Below, in pieces: positions 18,190 to 25,611 of a stretch of 64,000 nucleotides of DNA; the first letter of the stretch is position 1, and each line of letters starts with the position of its first letter. The stretch comes from Ruminococcus flavefaciens FD-1 (GTDB taxonomy: Bacteria; Bacillota; Clostridia; Oscillospirales; Ruminococcaceae), in NCBI GenBank assembly GCA_000174895.1, contig ACOK01000110.1, positions 1 through 64,000 of the forward strand, written 5' to 3'. The position numbers and the translations under genes are program-made. The notes beneath the pieces were generated by a model. That model did no database searches and had not been told where the DNA came from. It saw nothing but the letters and a program-made list of their open reading frames with translations.

Positions 18190-19341
18190 ATGAAACGCTA
18201 CAGACACAGAAAAAGAACCGGCTTTGTGAAGATATGCGCTGTTACGGCTGTACCGTTAATTATAGCAGCGGTTTCGGGAAAGACAGGTTTCACGTTGAAA
18301 ACTCAGCCTGAGAAAGTTCCGGCTGCGGCTGATGATACAACTGAGGCAGCAGCGGCAGTCATGTCGGAAAGGGTTGAGCGCAGCGGTGAGGATATGCTTT
18401 GCGGAAGCGTTATTCTTTCCCATGGCTACGGCATAAAGCCCGAAATTGAACAGGGAGAGAACTTTCTGAAGCTGGTGCCGCCGATGGAGATGGTAACGGA
18501 TGATGCGGGACCTGTGCCTTATCCGACACAATGGGGCGGCGGCGGAGAGATAATTCGCAATACCTTCGGCGAGTACAGCGGCGATAATTTCTTTGGCCTT
18601 GCCGACGGCGGACAGGTCAACAACAAGACCGATATAGCCAATGAGACTCTCCTCAGTGAAAGCTGGTATATGCCGAATTTCAGCGTAGACAGCCTTGCTG
18701 AGCCCCTTGTGCTGATATATCACACCCATACCTGCGAGAGCTTCGAGCCATACGTCAGGGACGAGTTTGACCCGGGCTTCAATTTCCGTACAACTGACGA
18801 GACGAAAAATGTGGTGATGGTCGGGAATGCCATTCAGGCCGAGCTTGAAGCACAGGGGATAGGAGTTATCCATGCAACGGATATCCATGACCATCCAACA
18901 TATAACGGTGCGTATGACAGGAGCAGAGCGACGATAATGTCTATACTTGAGGAGTATCCGAGTGTAAGAGTGGTGCTGGACATACACCGTGATGCCCTCG
19001 GAGACGATACACAGGCATATCAGCCCTTTATCCGTGTGGAAGGCAAGGAGGCGGCACAGATAATGATAATATCGGGATGTGATGACGGTACGATGGGGAT
19101 GCCGAATTATATGGAGAATTTCCACTTTGCCTGCACGTTGCAGCAAAAACTTGAAAAGGACCATCCCGGCTTCACAAGGCCAATACTGTTCGATTACAGA
19201 TGCTACAATCAGGACCTTACCAACGGCAGCCTGCTGATAGAGGTAGGTTCTCACGGAAATACGCTTGATCAGGTGCAGTTTGCAGGTCAGCTTCTGGGAA
19301 AATCGCTGGGAGAGCTTCTTACGGAGATGAGTGAGGGATAA
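18190..19341 (+). CDS. spoIIP: Stage II sporulation protein P (peptidoglycan hydrolase)
   Basis: SpoIIP is a membrane-anchored amidase/endopeptidase that works with SpoIID and SpoIIM to thin septal peptidoglycan during engulfment. The 383-residue protein has an N-terminal membrane segment (about residues 13-32). A long low-conservation linker leads to the catalytic domain, where LVLIYHTHTCESF (about residue 177), VVLDIHRDAL (about residue 262) and LLIEVGSHGNTLDQ (about residue 351) carry the zinc and catalytic residues. GAGGTGAGG precedes the ATG. Its presence indicates a spore-forming lineage, though not that this strain sporulates. Confidence 0.93.
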   Translation: MKRYRHRKRTGFVKICAVTAVPLIIAAVSGKTGFTLKTQPEKVPAAADDTTEAAAAVMSERVERSGEDMLCGSVILSHGYGIKPEIEQGENFLKLVPPMEMVTDDAGPVPYPTQWGGGGEIIRNTFGEYSGDNFFGLADGGQVNNKTDIANETLLSESWYMPNFSVDSLAEPLVLIYHTHTCESFEPYVRDEFDPGFNFRTTDETKNVVMVGNAIQAELEAQGIGVIHATDIHDHPTYNGAYDRSRATIMSILEEYPSVRVVLDIHRDALGDDTQAYQPFIRVEGKEAAQIMIISGCDDGTMGMPNYMENFHFACTLQQKLEKDHPGFTRPILFDYRCYNQDLTNGSLLIEVGSHGNTLDQVQFAGQLLGKSLGELLTEMSEG

Positions 19342-19342
19342 T

Positions 19343-19648
19343 ATGAGAATATGCAGAAAAAAAGCCGCCTTAGCAGCAGCTATCGTATATGTGCTGCTGG
19401 CAGGCGGTTCGTGGATGTTTATAAATTCCTATGCCAATTCTTTTAACAGGCTGAGCAACGAGAAGATAGTGCCGGCTGTCATGACCATTGAAAGAGGCAG
19501 GGCATCTGCTGAGGTGCTGGGGAAAACGCTGGATATCGACATTTCGGGCATAAATAAAAGCAGCAAAAGTTGGTTTGCTGCTTATCTTGCGGCTTCTGAT
19601 GAGATCAGATCTGCGGCATATCTAATTGCGCTCACGTATGGGAAGTAA
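19343..19648 (+). CDS. Small single-pass membrane protein
   Basis: This 101-residue protein starts one base after the spoIIP stop region (GTGAGGGATAATATG) and is probably translationally coupled to it. Residues about 8-26 (AALAAAIVYVLLAGGSWMF) form one membrane segment; the rest is a short mostly helical extracellular tail. I do not recognise a family. Its 3' end overlaps the convergent gene by 27 bases. A sporulation role is suggested only by position. Confidence 0.65.
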   Translation: MRICRKKAALAAAIVYVLLAGGSWMFINSYANSFNRLSNEKIVPAVMTIERGRASAEVLGKTLDIDISGINKSSKSWFAAYLAASDEIRSAAYLIALTYGK

Positions 19649-20182
19649 GCGGATATTGTTGTAGAAGCTGTTCAGCTCTCCGCTGTAGATCAGTGTAGCA
19701 CCGGGAAAATGTCTGAAATCATCAGGCTTATACAGGCAGAACGGCTTTTCAAGTTCGATACCGATCTTATCCATAGTGTACGCTACAAACTGTGAACAGA
19801 CAAAGCTCTTTTTGCGGTTCCACTCAATATTAAGGTAAACGGCAAGCAGCCCGAGGAGATTGTATGAATAGATATTTCTGTTAGCTGCAAAATGGTCAAT
19901 AACACGATTGTAGCGTTGTTTCTGTTCATGTGTTACCGTAACACGGTAGATCTCACAGGGGATAGTGCCGAATTTTCCGAGGGTGCCCTCCCCGACTGTT
20001 TCCTTGTTGAATGTGGCTGGCAGGGGGAATGGACGATATGTACGGCAGAAACTATACATTTCTGACAGTGTTATGTCTCCTGACAGAGAAACGTGATTGT
20101 AAGGCTTTCTTGTGAAAAACTTGAAAAATCTGGCAGGTTTTGTACCCGTCTGAGCAACGATCAGATATATGAATTCCTCCAA
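19622..20182 (-). CDS. Permuted NlpC/P60 (YiiX-like) papain-fold hydrolase
   Basis: This 186-residue protein looks like a permuted papain-fold amidase of the YiiX/YaeF type. The candidate histidine comes first, in KPYNHVSLSGD (about residue 28), and the candidate nucleophile cysteine later, in KSFVCSQFVAYTM (about residue 139); this order is diagnostic of the permuted family. The N-terminus MEEFIYLIVAQTGTKPAR fits the family start, which has a short hydrophobic strand and no clear signal peptide. The start at 20182 follows AGGAGGG. Natural substrates of the family are poorly known (lipids or peptides). Confidence 0.75.
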   Translation of the reverse strand: MEEFIYLIVAQTGTKPARFFKFFTRKPYNHVSLSGDITLSEMYSFCRTYRPFPLPATFNKETVGEGTLGKFGTIPCEIYRVTVTHEQKQRYNRVIDHFAANRNIYSYNLLGLLAVYLNIEWNRKKSFVCSQFVAYTMDKIGIELEKPFCLYKPDDFRHFPGATLIYSGELNSFYNNIRLLPIRERN

Positions 20183-20228
20183 AACGTTCCCTCCTAAAAA
20201 ATTTCTGAGAATATTATATCATAAACAC

Positions 20229-20257
20229 TTGCAAATTTCAAGAGTTTTTGATATAAT
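20229..20257 (+). promoter_or_regulatory. Promoter of tRNA-Arg
   Basis: TTGCAA (20229-20234) and TATAAT (20252-20257) are 17 bases apart. The tRNA begins 20 bases after the -10 box. Confidence 0.75.
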
Positions 20258-20277
20258 ATTAATGTTAATTTAAATAT

Positions 20278-20352
20278 GCGCCTGTAGCTCAGTGGATAGA
20301 GCAGTGGCCTCCGACGCCATGTGCGCAGGTTCGACTCCTGTCAGGCGTACCA
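20278..20352 (+). tRNA. tRNA-Arg (anticodon CCG)
   Basis: The sequence folds into a full cloverleaf. The acceptor is GCGCCTG paired with CAGGCGT (one G-T at the end). The D arm lies in TAGCTCAGTGGATAGAGC. The anticodon stem GTGGC/GCCAT holds the loop CTCCGAC, giving anticodon CCG. The T arm is GCAGG/CCTGT with loop TTCGACT, and CCA is genome-encoded. It is followed by a terminator and then by an integrase stub, so it is a plausible former integration site. Confidence 0.95.
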
Positions 20353-20400
20353 ATACAAATAACGGTAAATGTCTTTGATTCGTTGTTTGCGTATTGTATT

Positions 20401-20437
20401 AAAGGTTTTCGCTTAATTGCGAAAGCCTTATTTTTTT
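20401..20437 (+). terminator. Terminator after tRNA-Arg
   Basis: AAGGTTTTCGC and GCGAAAGCCTT pair around TTAATT, followed by ATTTTTTT. Confidence 0.75.
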
Positions 20438-20440
20438 GAT

Positions 20441-20520
20441 GAATACCGAACTTATTATCAAAATAGGTAATAGATTGGTAATAATCTAAAAGACTTAAAA
20501 TAGACTTCTGTTGCTTATTT
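20441..20520 (+). repeat. Direct repeat R1 (80 bp)
   Basis: This begins GAATACCGAACTTATTATCA and ends CTTCTGTTGCTTATTT. A near-identical copy lies at 27588-27668; by eye they differ by one inserted T and a few substitutions. R1 is directly upstream of the integrase stub, so it was probably the integrase leader or promoter region. Both copies follow directly after a terminator. Confidence 0.85.
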
Positions 20521-20551
20521 AAATACATTATAGGTAATAAAAGGTGATAAT

Positions 20552-20686
20552 ATGAATGAGCGACGTCAAAAAGGTAACGGCTGTATATCTCAACGCAAAG
20601 ACGGTAAATGGACAGCGAGAATTGATTTAGGAAAAGACGAGAACGGCAATAGAAAAATTAAGGCATTCCATATAATTAAAAAATAA
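20552..20686 (+). pseudogene. Tyrosine recombinase (integrase) N-terminal remnant
   Basis: A 44-residue frame begins MNERRQKGNGCISQRKDGKW and continues RIDLGKDENGNRKIKAF. This matches the AP2-like, arm-binding N-terminus of Tn916/phage-type tyrosine integrases. It ends at a stop where such proteins continue for over 300 residues; no SAM-like or catalytic domain is present. AAAGGTGAT precedes the ATG. Together with the adjacent tRNA-Arg it points to an integrated element that was later lost. Confidence 0.75.
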
Positions 20687-20703
20687 AAATATTTATTTCT
20701 GCT

Positions 20704-20733
20704 TAGACAATCGATATGGCAACGTTGTATAAT
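20704..20733 (+). promoter_or_regulatory. Sigma-A-like promoter upstream of ECF sigma gene 1
   Basis: TAGACA (20704-20709) and TATAAT (20728-20733) are separated by 18 bases, about 40 bases before the ATG at 20773. Confidence 0.5.
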
Positions 20734-20772
20734 AAGTGAAAAAGGAACTCATATATTTACAAAGGAGGAAAA

Positions 20773-21324
20773 ATGGATAACGGTGAAAGTAGCTACCTCC
20801 GTTTCCGGAATGGTGATGATTCCGCTTTTGGCGACCTTGTAAGAGAATATAATGACGGCTTTATATTATTCCTTAACACTATCTTGAATGATATCCATAT
20901 TTCTGAAGAAGCCGCTGACGATACATTTATGAAATTGTTCGTTGACAGACCAGTTTACAGGAGTAACTATTCATTTAAAACGTGGCTGTATACCATAGGC
21001 AGAAATACGGCTCTGAATTATCTGAAAAAACTTAAACGTCATAAGTATTCTCCATTGGAAGATTTCTGCTATTTTTCCGATAATATTGACATCGAGGCAG
21101 AATATATACAGGGCGAACGGAATACCATCATATACCAATGCATCAAGGCTTTGAAAGAAGAGTATTCACGGGTACTGTTCCTCACTTATTTTGAGGAATT
21201 CTCCACCACGGAAACAGCAAAAGTCATGGGAAAGTCAAACAGGCAGACGACTCAGTTACTTTACTGTGCCAAAAAAGCTTTGAAGGATGAATTGGAAAGA
21301 AGGGGACAAAATGGACAGATTTGA
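20773..21324 (+). CDS. ECF-type RNA polymerase sigma factor (cassette 1)
   Basis: This 183-residue sigma-70-family protein of the extracytoplasmic function class should direct RNA polymerase to a small set of promoters when released by its partner. Region 2 spans about residues 20-90 (EYNDGFILFLNTIL to FKTWLYTIGRNTALNYLKK), and region 4 about residues 125-175 (KEEYSRVLFLTYFEEFSTTETAKVMGK, then the helix-turn-helix NRQTTQLLYCAKKALKDEL). No region 3 is present, as expected. AAAGGAGG lies before the ATG. Its 3' end overlaps the anti-sigma candidate by 14 bases. Confidence 0.9.
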   Translation: MDNGESSYLRFRNGDDSAFGDLVREYNDGFILFLNTILNDIHISEEAADDTFMKLFVDRPVYRSNYSFKTWLYTIGRNTALNYLKKLKRHKYSPLEDFCYFSDNIDIEAEYIQGERNTIIYQCIKALKEEYSRVLFLTYFEEFSTTETAKVMGKSNRQTTQLLYCAKKALKDELERRGQNGQI

Positions 21325-22222
21325 TAATCATACTGAATATATAATGAAACGTGGAAAAATGATTTTAGCCGAAAGAAAACGCAGAGCAAAGATGATAAAG
21401 CGTTTCTCCCTGAGCGGCGCAGGAGTTATTGCGGCGGCGATAGTCGGTATATTCACACTGCATAGCGCTCCATCAGCTCCGGAAAGGATCCCTGTCGTAT
21501 CAGAGGTGATCTCAACCACATCAGGCTATGTTTCGGACACTGTCACAACTGTTCCGGCAACTGCTCAGACAAAGGCGGCTAAAACCACAGTTGCCACCAC
21601 ACCCACAACTGTCAAGGCAAAAGAAGTAAAAACTAACATTTCCCGGTCAGAAATGACCGCCACTGATACAACTTCGCAGGCAACGCAAACAATTATTGTA
21701 GTTTCTGCCGAAAGGGCTACTGAGTCTTCACATTCTGCCCCCACCTCAACATCTCAAAGCAGTACTGCCACAGTAACCCGATCAGAACCTTTTAAATCAT
21801 TACCTATGTCAGGAACTGCTTCAGACACAACAACATCAGAAATTACGACAGAACATGGTTCCCCGAGCAAAGGCGGCGATATTATTTTGTGCAGCAGCAT
21901 TGAATGGAATGGTTTTACTTATTATGACAATGATCTGGCTAATGTGTCAGCATATACACAGGACAGATATATTGGCAAGGTCAGTGATTTTGTGGGGGTA
22001 TACAGTACAGATTTTAAATATAGGGTTTCTCCCACTGACAACGTATATACAGTTAAAGAAACATATGATGTTTTATTTGTGGTAAAAGCTGATTTAAATT
22101 CTCCATATGGAGATATAATAGTTATGTGCAACTCTGACTGGTCAATTAAAAAATATGAATCAGACTTACTAACACCGGAGCATAACGAAGCTCATGAAGA
22201 GAGTACGAATACAAATTTATGA
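21311..22222 (+). CDS. Putative membrane anti-sigma factor with extracellular sensor domain (cassette 1)
   Basis: The protein has 303 residues. The short basic cytoplasmic N-terminus (about 1-32, with MILAERKRRAKMIKR) precedes one membrane segment (about 33-55). A Ser/Thr-rich extracellular spacer (about 60-190) leads to a C-terminal domain (about 195-295) containing SIEWNGFTYYDND, YIGKVSDFVGVY and VYTVKETYDVLFVVKAD. This domain closely matches the end of the secreted dockerin protein at 36776-38746 (SLEWNGLTYHDND, YIGKVSDFKGAY, VYTTKESKDVLIVVKAD). The start at 21311 overlaps the sigma gene; an earlier in-frame ATG at 21287 is less likely. The anti-sigma role is inferred from position and topology; no ZAS-type HxxxCxxC zinc motif is present. 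Confidence 0.75.
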   Translation: MDRFDNHTEYIMKRGKMILAERKRRAKMIKRFSLSGAGVIAAAIVGIFTLHSAPSAPERIPVVSEVISTTSGYVSDTVTTVPATAQTKAAKTTVATTPTTVKAKEVKTNISRSEMTATDTTSQATQTIIVVSAERATESSHSAPTSTSQSSTATVTRSEPFKSLPMSGTASDTTTSEITTEHGSPSKGGDIILCSSIEWNGFTYYDNDLANVSAYTQDRYIGKVSDFVGVYSTDFKYRVSPTDNVYTVKETYDVLFVVKADLNSPYGDIIVMCNSDWSIKKYESDLLTPEHNEAHEESTNTNL

Positions 22223-22381
22223 TTATGTCGGTAATTGCAGAAGAAATATGCCATCTCATCTACATAAAAAAACTTAATCTGATAAAGGAGGTCAGGCCAA
22301 TGCCGCAATATGCTTTATCATAATAGTAAATATGTCTGATGCTGTGTATATTGAACAGCATATGTAAAAGAAGGTGTTTTT
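22223..22381 (+). promoter_or_regulatory. Leader of dockerin gene 1 with a seven-codon open frame
   Basis: A strong AAAGGAGG (about 22284-22291) is followed by ATG CCG CAA TAT GCT TTA TCA TAA (22300-22323), encoding MPQYALS. GATAAAG (22281-22287) and CTTTATC (22313-22319) could pair and hide that ribosome binding site. It may be a leader peptide, or a remnant of a deleted gene. The real gene has its own GAAGGTG site before 22382. Confidence 0.35.
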
Positions 22382-23179
22382 ATGAAAAAAATAATTACAA
22401 TTTTATCTTTTTGGGCTGTTACTTTTCAAATGAATCCTGTTTATTGCAATGCCGAGGACAATCTTCTGAATTACACCGAACTTGTCAAATTAACAGATGA
22501 AGAAATGGCTGAGAAATACGATTTGTTACCATATCATTATGGTGATGATTCAGTTTCTGATGATATCAAATTCAAGGAATATCTGAATCAACCTATTGAC
22601 GGTTTTATTGGCGATAATTATGAATCAGTATCTTATTCAGCATATTTAAAATTTATAAACGGCCAAAACATTCCTTATATTGCTTTTTCTGTTGACAGAT
22701 ATACAAAACTTGATACCAGCCTGACGGCTGAAGATTTCGGATACCCAAAGGAATGGAAAATAACAGCATATGACGGAGTATTTAACACAGATACAGGATA
22801 CCCTCGTCAGTTCCATGAATACAGGATAGAAATACCTGTTGATATTATTGCTGATTTTGAAGAATACGTCCGTCTCGAAAAGTCATTCATTTTTAACGAA
22901 TATAATTATCAAGAAGATAATCCGTATGCTATCAAAACATTTTTTGATATTGATCATCAGTTTGTATCGTATGGCGGTAATGTATCAAATCTTTATGGCG
23001 ATGCTAACTGTGACTTTGAAGTAGATATGTCCGATGCTGTTCTCATTATGCAGTCTCTGGCAAATCCGAGTAAATACAGCATTACAGCACAGGGCAATTT
23101 CAATGCTGACACAGACGGCGACGGTATCACAAGCGGTGACGCACTTGCTATCCAGAAGAAGTTGTTGAAACTCGACTGA
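22382..23179 (+). CDS. Secreted dockerin-containing protein 1
   Basis: The protein has 265 residues. A signal peptide (about 1-25, ending near VYCNAED) is followed by a region of about 175 residues without recognised catalytic motifs. The C-terminus (about 203-265) is a type I dockerin: GDANCDFEVDMSDAVLIMQ and NADTDGDGITSGDALAIQKK, two calcium-binding F-hand loops. A dockerin docks the protein to a cohesin on a cellulosome scaffold outside the cell. The gene follows sigma/anti-sigma pair 1 and may be its target. The central domain lacks glycoside hydrolase signatures that I recognise. Confidence 0.85.
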   Translation: MKKIITILSFWAVTFQMNPVYCNAEDNLLNYTELVKLTDEEMAEKYDLLPYHYGDDSVSDDIKFKEYLNQPIDGFIGDNYESVSYSAYLKFINGQNIPYIAFSVDRYTKLDTSLTAEDFGYPKEWKITAYDGVFNTDTGYPRQFHEYRIEIPVDIIADFEEYVRLEKSFIFNEYNYQEDNPYAIKTFFDIDHQFVSYGGNVSNLYGDANCDFEVDMSDAVLIMQSLANPSKYSITAQGNFNADTDGDGITSGDALAIQKKLLKLD

Positions 23180-23203
23180 CATATTCTCCATACTCCAAAT
23201 ATA

Positions 23204-23237
23204 GAGAAAGCCCCCGATAATTTTCGGGGGCTTTCTC
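23204..23237. terminator. Bidirectional terminator between convergent genes
   Basis: GAGAAAGCCCCCGA (23204-23217) pairs perfectly with TCGGGGGCTTTCTC (23224-23237) around a TAATTT loop. It separates dockerin gene 1 (+) from anti-sigma gene 2 (-). The 17 bases before it, TTCTCCATACTCCAAAT, recur at about 27537-27553 ahead of the next terminator. Confidence 0.8.
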
Positions 23238-23244
23238 AGCTTCC

Positions 23245-24714
23245 TCAGTTGTTATTTACGATATAGATGGGGTGTAACAATTCTGTACCGTTTTCAAAAT
23301 CAGTTATCGATCTACAGCTTATAATGGTTTCGTTTCGATCGTTTCCATTTGATATATGCAGGTTTTCAGGCAGATTCTTTATCCTTATCTTATATACTTT
23401 TTTTCCAGTGTCAGTCAACAGATCATCATTTTCATATTCGTAGCTCAGCCCTTCAAGATGCATTATTTCCGTATCGGAGGTGTTCCACCTTGTGATGACA
23501 TTGCCGCTGTCTGCGTCATATACTTCGCAGTCAAGGTCTTTCAGCGGCATTCTGTTATTATAATCTTCTATGGAAATGTCTAACGAGTAAGTACCTTTAA
23601 GCGGGATATCAGTACTTTTTTTCCTCGGCTCGCCATTCCAGAGAATTATATCCCTTACTATATCATTATAAAATGATTTTCCCAATCCGATTCTGATCTT
23701 GTCGCTCTGATGGAAATTATAGCCATACGGAAGCTTATCGGATGCAACGTAATATGCATATTCGTTTATAGTTCCTGTTAAATAGGAATAAGTGAATTCA
23801 GAAGTAGATGAGGTATTCCATTCGGCAAGTAAAACAGGTTCTCCGTCAATGATAGGATGCCCGTCATATGCCTTCTTCTGTTTGACCTCATACAGCCTCA
23901 TATTTATCCCGGGAACGTTCTGATAAGTATGCTCTTCGACTACTCTGCAAGTTATATCGTAAGAAAAAACTATATCCGTAGTAGGTGCAGTAGTCGTAGT
24001 AGGTCTTGTATAGGTAGTGGGAGGGATATATACAGTGGTTCCTGTAGTGCCGCCTGTTGTGGATACGGTAGTTCTTGGCTGCGGAGGAACAAAAGGAGTT
24101 GTTACGATAGGTCTTGCAGTAGAAGAAGTAGTCTTTATCGTGGAATACGGCGCAGTTGTCACGGTAACTTTAGTTGTTGTGCGTGTTGGAGGAATTACAG
24201 GTACGGTCGTTATTATCCTTGTAGTGGATGTTTTTGCCGTCACGTATGATGTGGATGTCACTGCTTTTTCAGTTGATGCGGAGGTCGTCTGTGTGGTGAA
24301 ATTATTTTTAGTCGTTGCGGATTCTGAGATCGATTCTGAAGAAACATCTGTATTCACTGTAACTGTTGAGGAAGGCGATGTTTCCGATGCGGAAGTATTA
24401 TCATATTCAGAAGAAGTAACTGCTGTTTCTGTCGTCGCATCTGCTGTTGTTATCGAAGATGCTGCTGTTTCGGAATATTCGGATGACTGCTGTGTGGTTT
24501 CGGGAGTTTCGCTTATCACAGGGATATCACTATGTTCAAGAGACGGCTTTATTTCTCTGCTGTGCCATACACCGATACCGACTATAGCCGCAGCGCAAAG
24601 TCCCGACGCAGTTATGGATATACGCTTAATAAGTATGGCACGTCTCTTTTTGCGCTCAAGAATGGCATCGACTTCCTTAGTGACGATCTCTGCCATCTGC
24701 TTATAGTCCATCAT
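23245..24714 (-). CDS. Putative membrane anti-sigma factor with twin prealbumin-like extracellular domains (cassette 2)
   Basis: The protein has 489 residues. A basic cytoplasmic N-terminus (about 1-30, VDAILERKKRRAILIKR) precedes a membrane segment (about 31-50). A very long Thr/Ser/Pro-rich spacer (about 60-245) could span the cell wall. The C-terminal part (about 250-489) holds two beta-rich domains of the Cna-B/prealbumin-like type: one with LLAEWNTSSTSEF and DKLPYGYNF, one with IPLKGTYSLDISI, MPLKDLDCEVYD and NTSDTEIMHLEGL. The same pair, in the same order, occurs in the secreted dockerin protein encoded divergently at 25612. The start at 24714 fits GGAGGG best. The anti-sigma role is inferred from its overlap with sigma gene 2. 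Confidence 0.75.
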   Translation of the reverse strand: MMDYKQMAEIVTKEVDAILERKKRRAILIKRISITASGLCAAAIVGIGVWHSREIKPSLEHSDIPVISETPETTQQSSEYSETAASSITTADATTETAVTSSEYDNTSASETSPSSTVTVNTDVSSESISESATTKNNFTTQTTSASTEKAVTSTSYVTAKTSTTRIITTVPVIPPTRTTTKVTVTTAPYSTIKTTSSTARPIVTTPFVPPQPRTTVSTTGGTTGTTVYIPPTTYTRPTTTTAPTTDIVFSYDITCRVVEEHTYQNVPGINMRLYEVKQKKAYDGHPIIDGEPVLLAEWNTSSTSEFTYSYLTGTINEYAYYVASDKLPYGYNFHQSDKIRIGLGKSFYNDIVRDIILWNGEPRKKSTDIPLKGTYSLDISIEDYNNRMPLKDLDCEVYDADSGNVITRWNTSDTEIMHLEGLSYEYENDDLLTDTGKKVYKIRIKNLPENLHISNGNDRNETIISCRSITDFENGTELLHPIYIVNNN

Positions 24715-25255
24715 AATCATATCCCTCCTTTTCAAGTTGTTTTTTCAGCGCACCTTTGGCGTTGTACAGCAGATCGATGACCTGCTTTTTTGATTTTTTC
24801 ATTATCTTAGCCGTTTCATTGTGATCGAAGCCTTCAAAGTATATCAGATACAGCACCTGACTGTAATCCGGTTTCAGCTTGTTTATGGTCCTTCTCAGCT
24901 TTATCCTTTCCTCGTCCCTTATGTAGCTTTGTTCGATACTTTCTTCTGAGGAAAGGTCATAGGCATCTTCCAGCGGAACTTCACAGACTCGTTTTATACG
25001 TCGTCGGTGGTCGAGAGCGATATGCCGTCCAATTGCATAAAGCCACGTTTTGAAAGCTCCCTCGCCTTTGAATTTCGGCTGTTCTGTGAAAAGAGTTATA
25101 AACGTATCTATAGCCAGTTCTTCGGATCTCTGCATATCCCCGACTATACTGAAAAGGTAGAAAATAAGGCCATCCTTGTAATCACGGATGATCTCTTCGA
25201 TCGCATTTTTATCTCCTGAGAGAAAACGGCTGTAGCATTCAGCACCGTTTTTCAT
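24701..25255 (-). CDS. ECF-type RNA polymerase sigma factor (cassette 2)
   Basis: This 184-residue ECF sigma factor is a paralogue of those at 20773 and 39617. Region 2 includes FYLFSIVGDMQRSEELAIDTFITLF and FKTWLYAIGRHIALDH; region 4 includes LKPDYSQVLYLIYFEGFDHNETAKIM followed by KKSKKQVIDLLYNAKGAL as the promoter-recognition helices. The start follows AGGAGG. The end overlaps the anti-sigma gene by 14 bases, the same arrangement as in cassettes 1 and 3. Confidence 0.9.
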   Translation of the reverse strand: MKNGAECYSRFLSGDKNAIEEIIRDYKDGLIFYLFSIVGDMQRSEELAIDTFITLFTEQPKFKGEGAFKTWLYAIGRHIALDHRRRIKRVCEVPLEDAYDLSSEESIEQSYIRDEERIKLRRTINKLKPDYSQVLYLIYFEGFDHNETAKIMKKSKKQVIDLLYNAKGALKKQLEKEGYDYDGL

Positions 25256-25287
25256 AAACTCCTCCTATTAATGGAATAGTATCCTTT

Positions 25288-25322
25288 TAGGCAACACCGC
25301 ACAAAGCTTGTGCTGAAGATGC
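25288..25322. mobile_element. Truncated MITE end
   Basis: TAGGCAACACCGCACAAAGC and the following TTGTGCTGAAGATG match the left end of the intact element at 40309-40486, with a few differences. No right end follows. It lies in the 5' leader of sigma gene 2. Confidence 0.65.
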
Positions 25323-25424
25323 CTTTACTATTCTTCTATTAATTAGTCGCATTTTCGGATGTCTCAATCGAAGGTCAGCAAAAATTTTGTCATTATATCC
25401 AATGTGGAGATAGTATATATGGAC

Positions 25425-25453
25425 ATTATAGCATATTTTTTGTAAATTGAAAA
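25425..25453 (-). promoter_or_regulatory. Sigma-A-like promoter for sigma gene 2
   Basis: On the minus strand TTTTCA (25453-25448) and TATAAT (25430-25425) are 17 bases apart. The leader to the ATG at 25255 is about 165 bases and contains the MITE fragment. No clear ECF-type promoter was found between this site and the divergent dockerin gene at 25612. Confidence 0.5.
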
Positions 25454-25611
25454 GTTTTTCTCGGAAAACTTCGATTCTGTCCGCCGAATTTGCGACTAAG
25501 TAATGAAGGCAGGAAAAAGATCGCATTCCCGCTCATTATCAAGATGCTTCACGATCCGTAAGGATATCTGCACAGCGAAGCACCATTCCACATCTAAAAG
25601 GAGGTTTTATT

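Noticed and set aside
20289..20528. 79-residue minus-strand open frame overlapping tRNA-Arg
   Set aside because: It is the complement of the tRNA and of repeat R1. The PDRSRTCAHGVGGH-type peptide is a well-known artefact of antisense tRNA translation.
24017..24706. 229-residue plus-strand valine-rich open frame
   Set aside because: Antisense to the Thr/Ser spacer of the anti-sigma gene 23245-24714.
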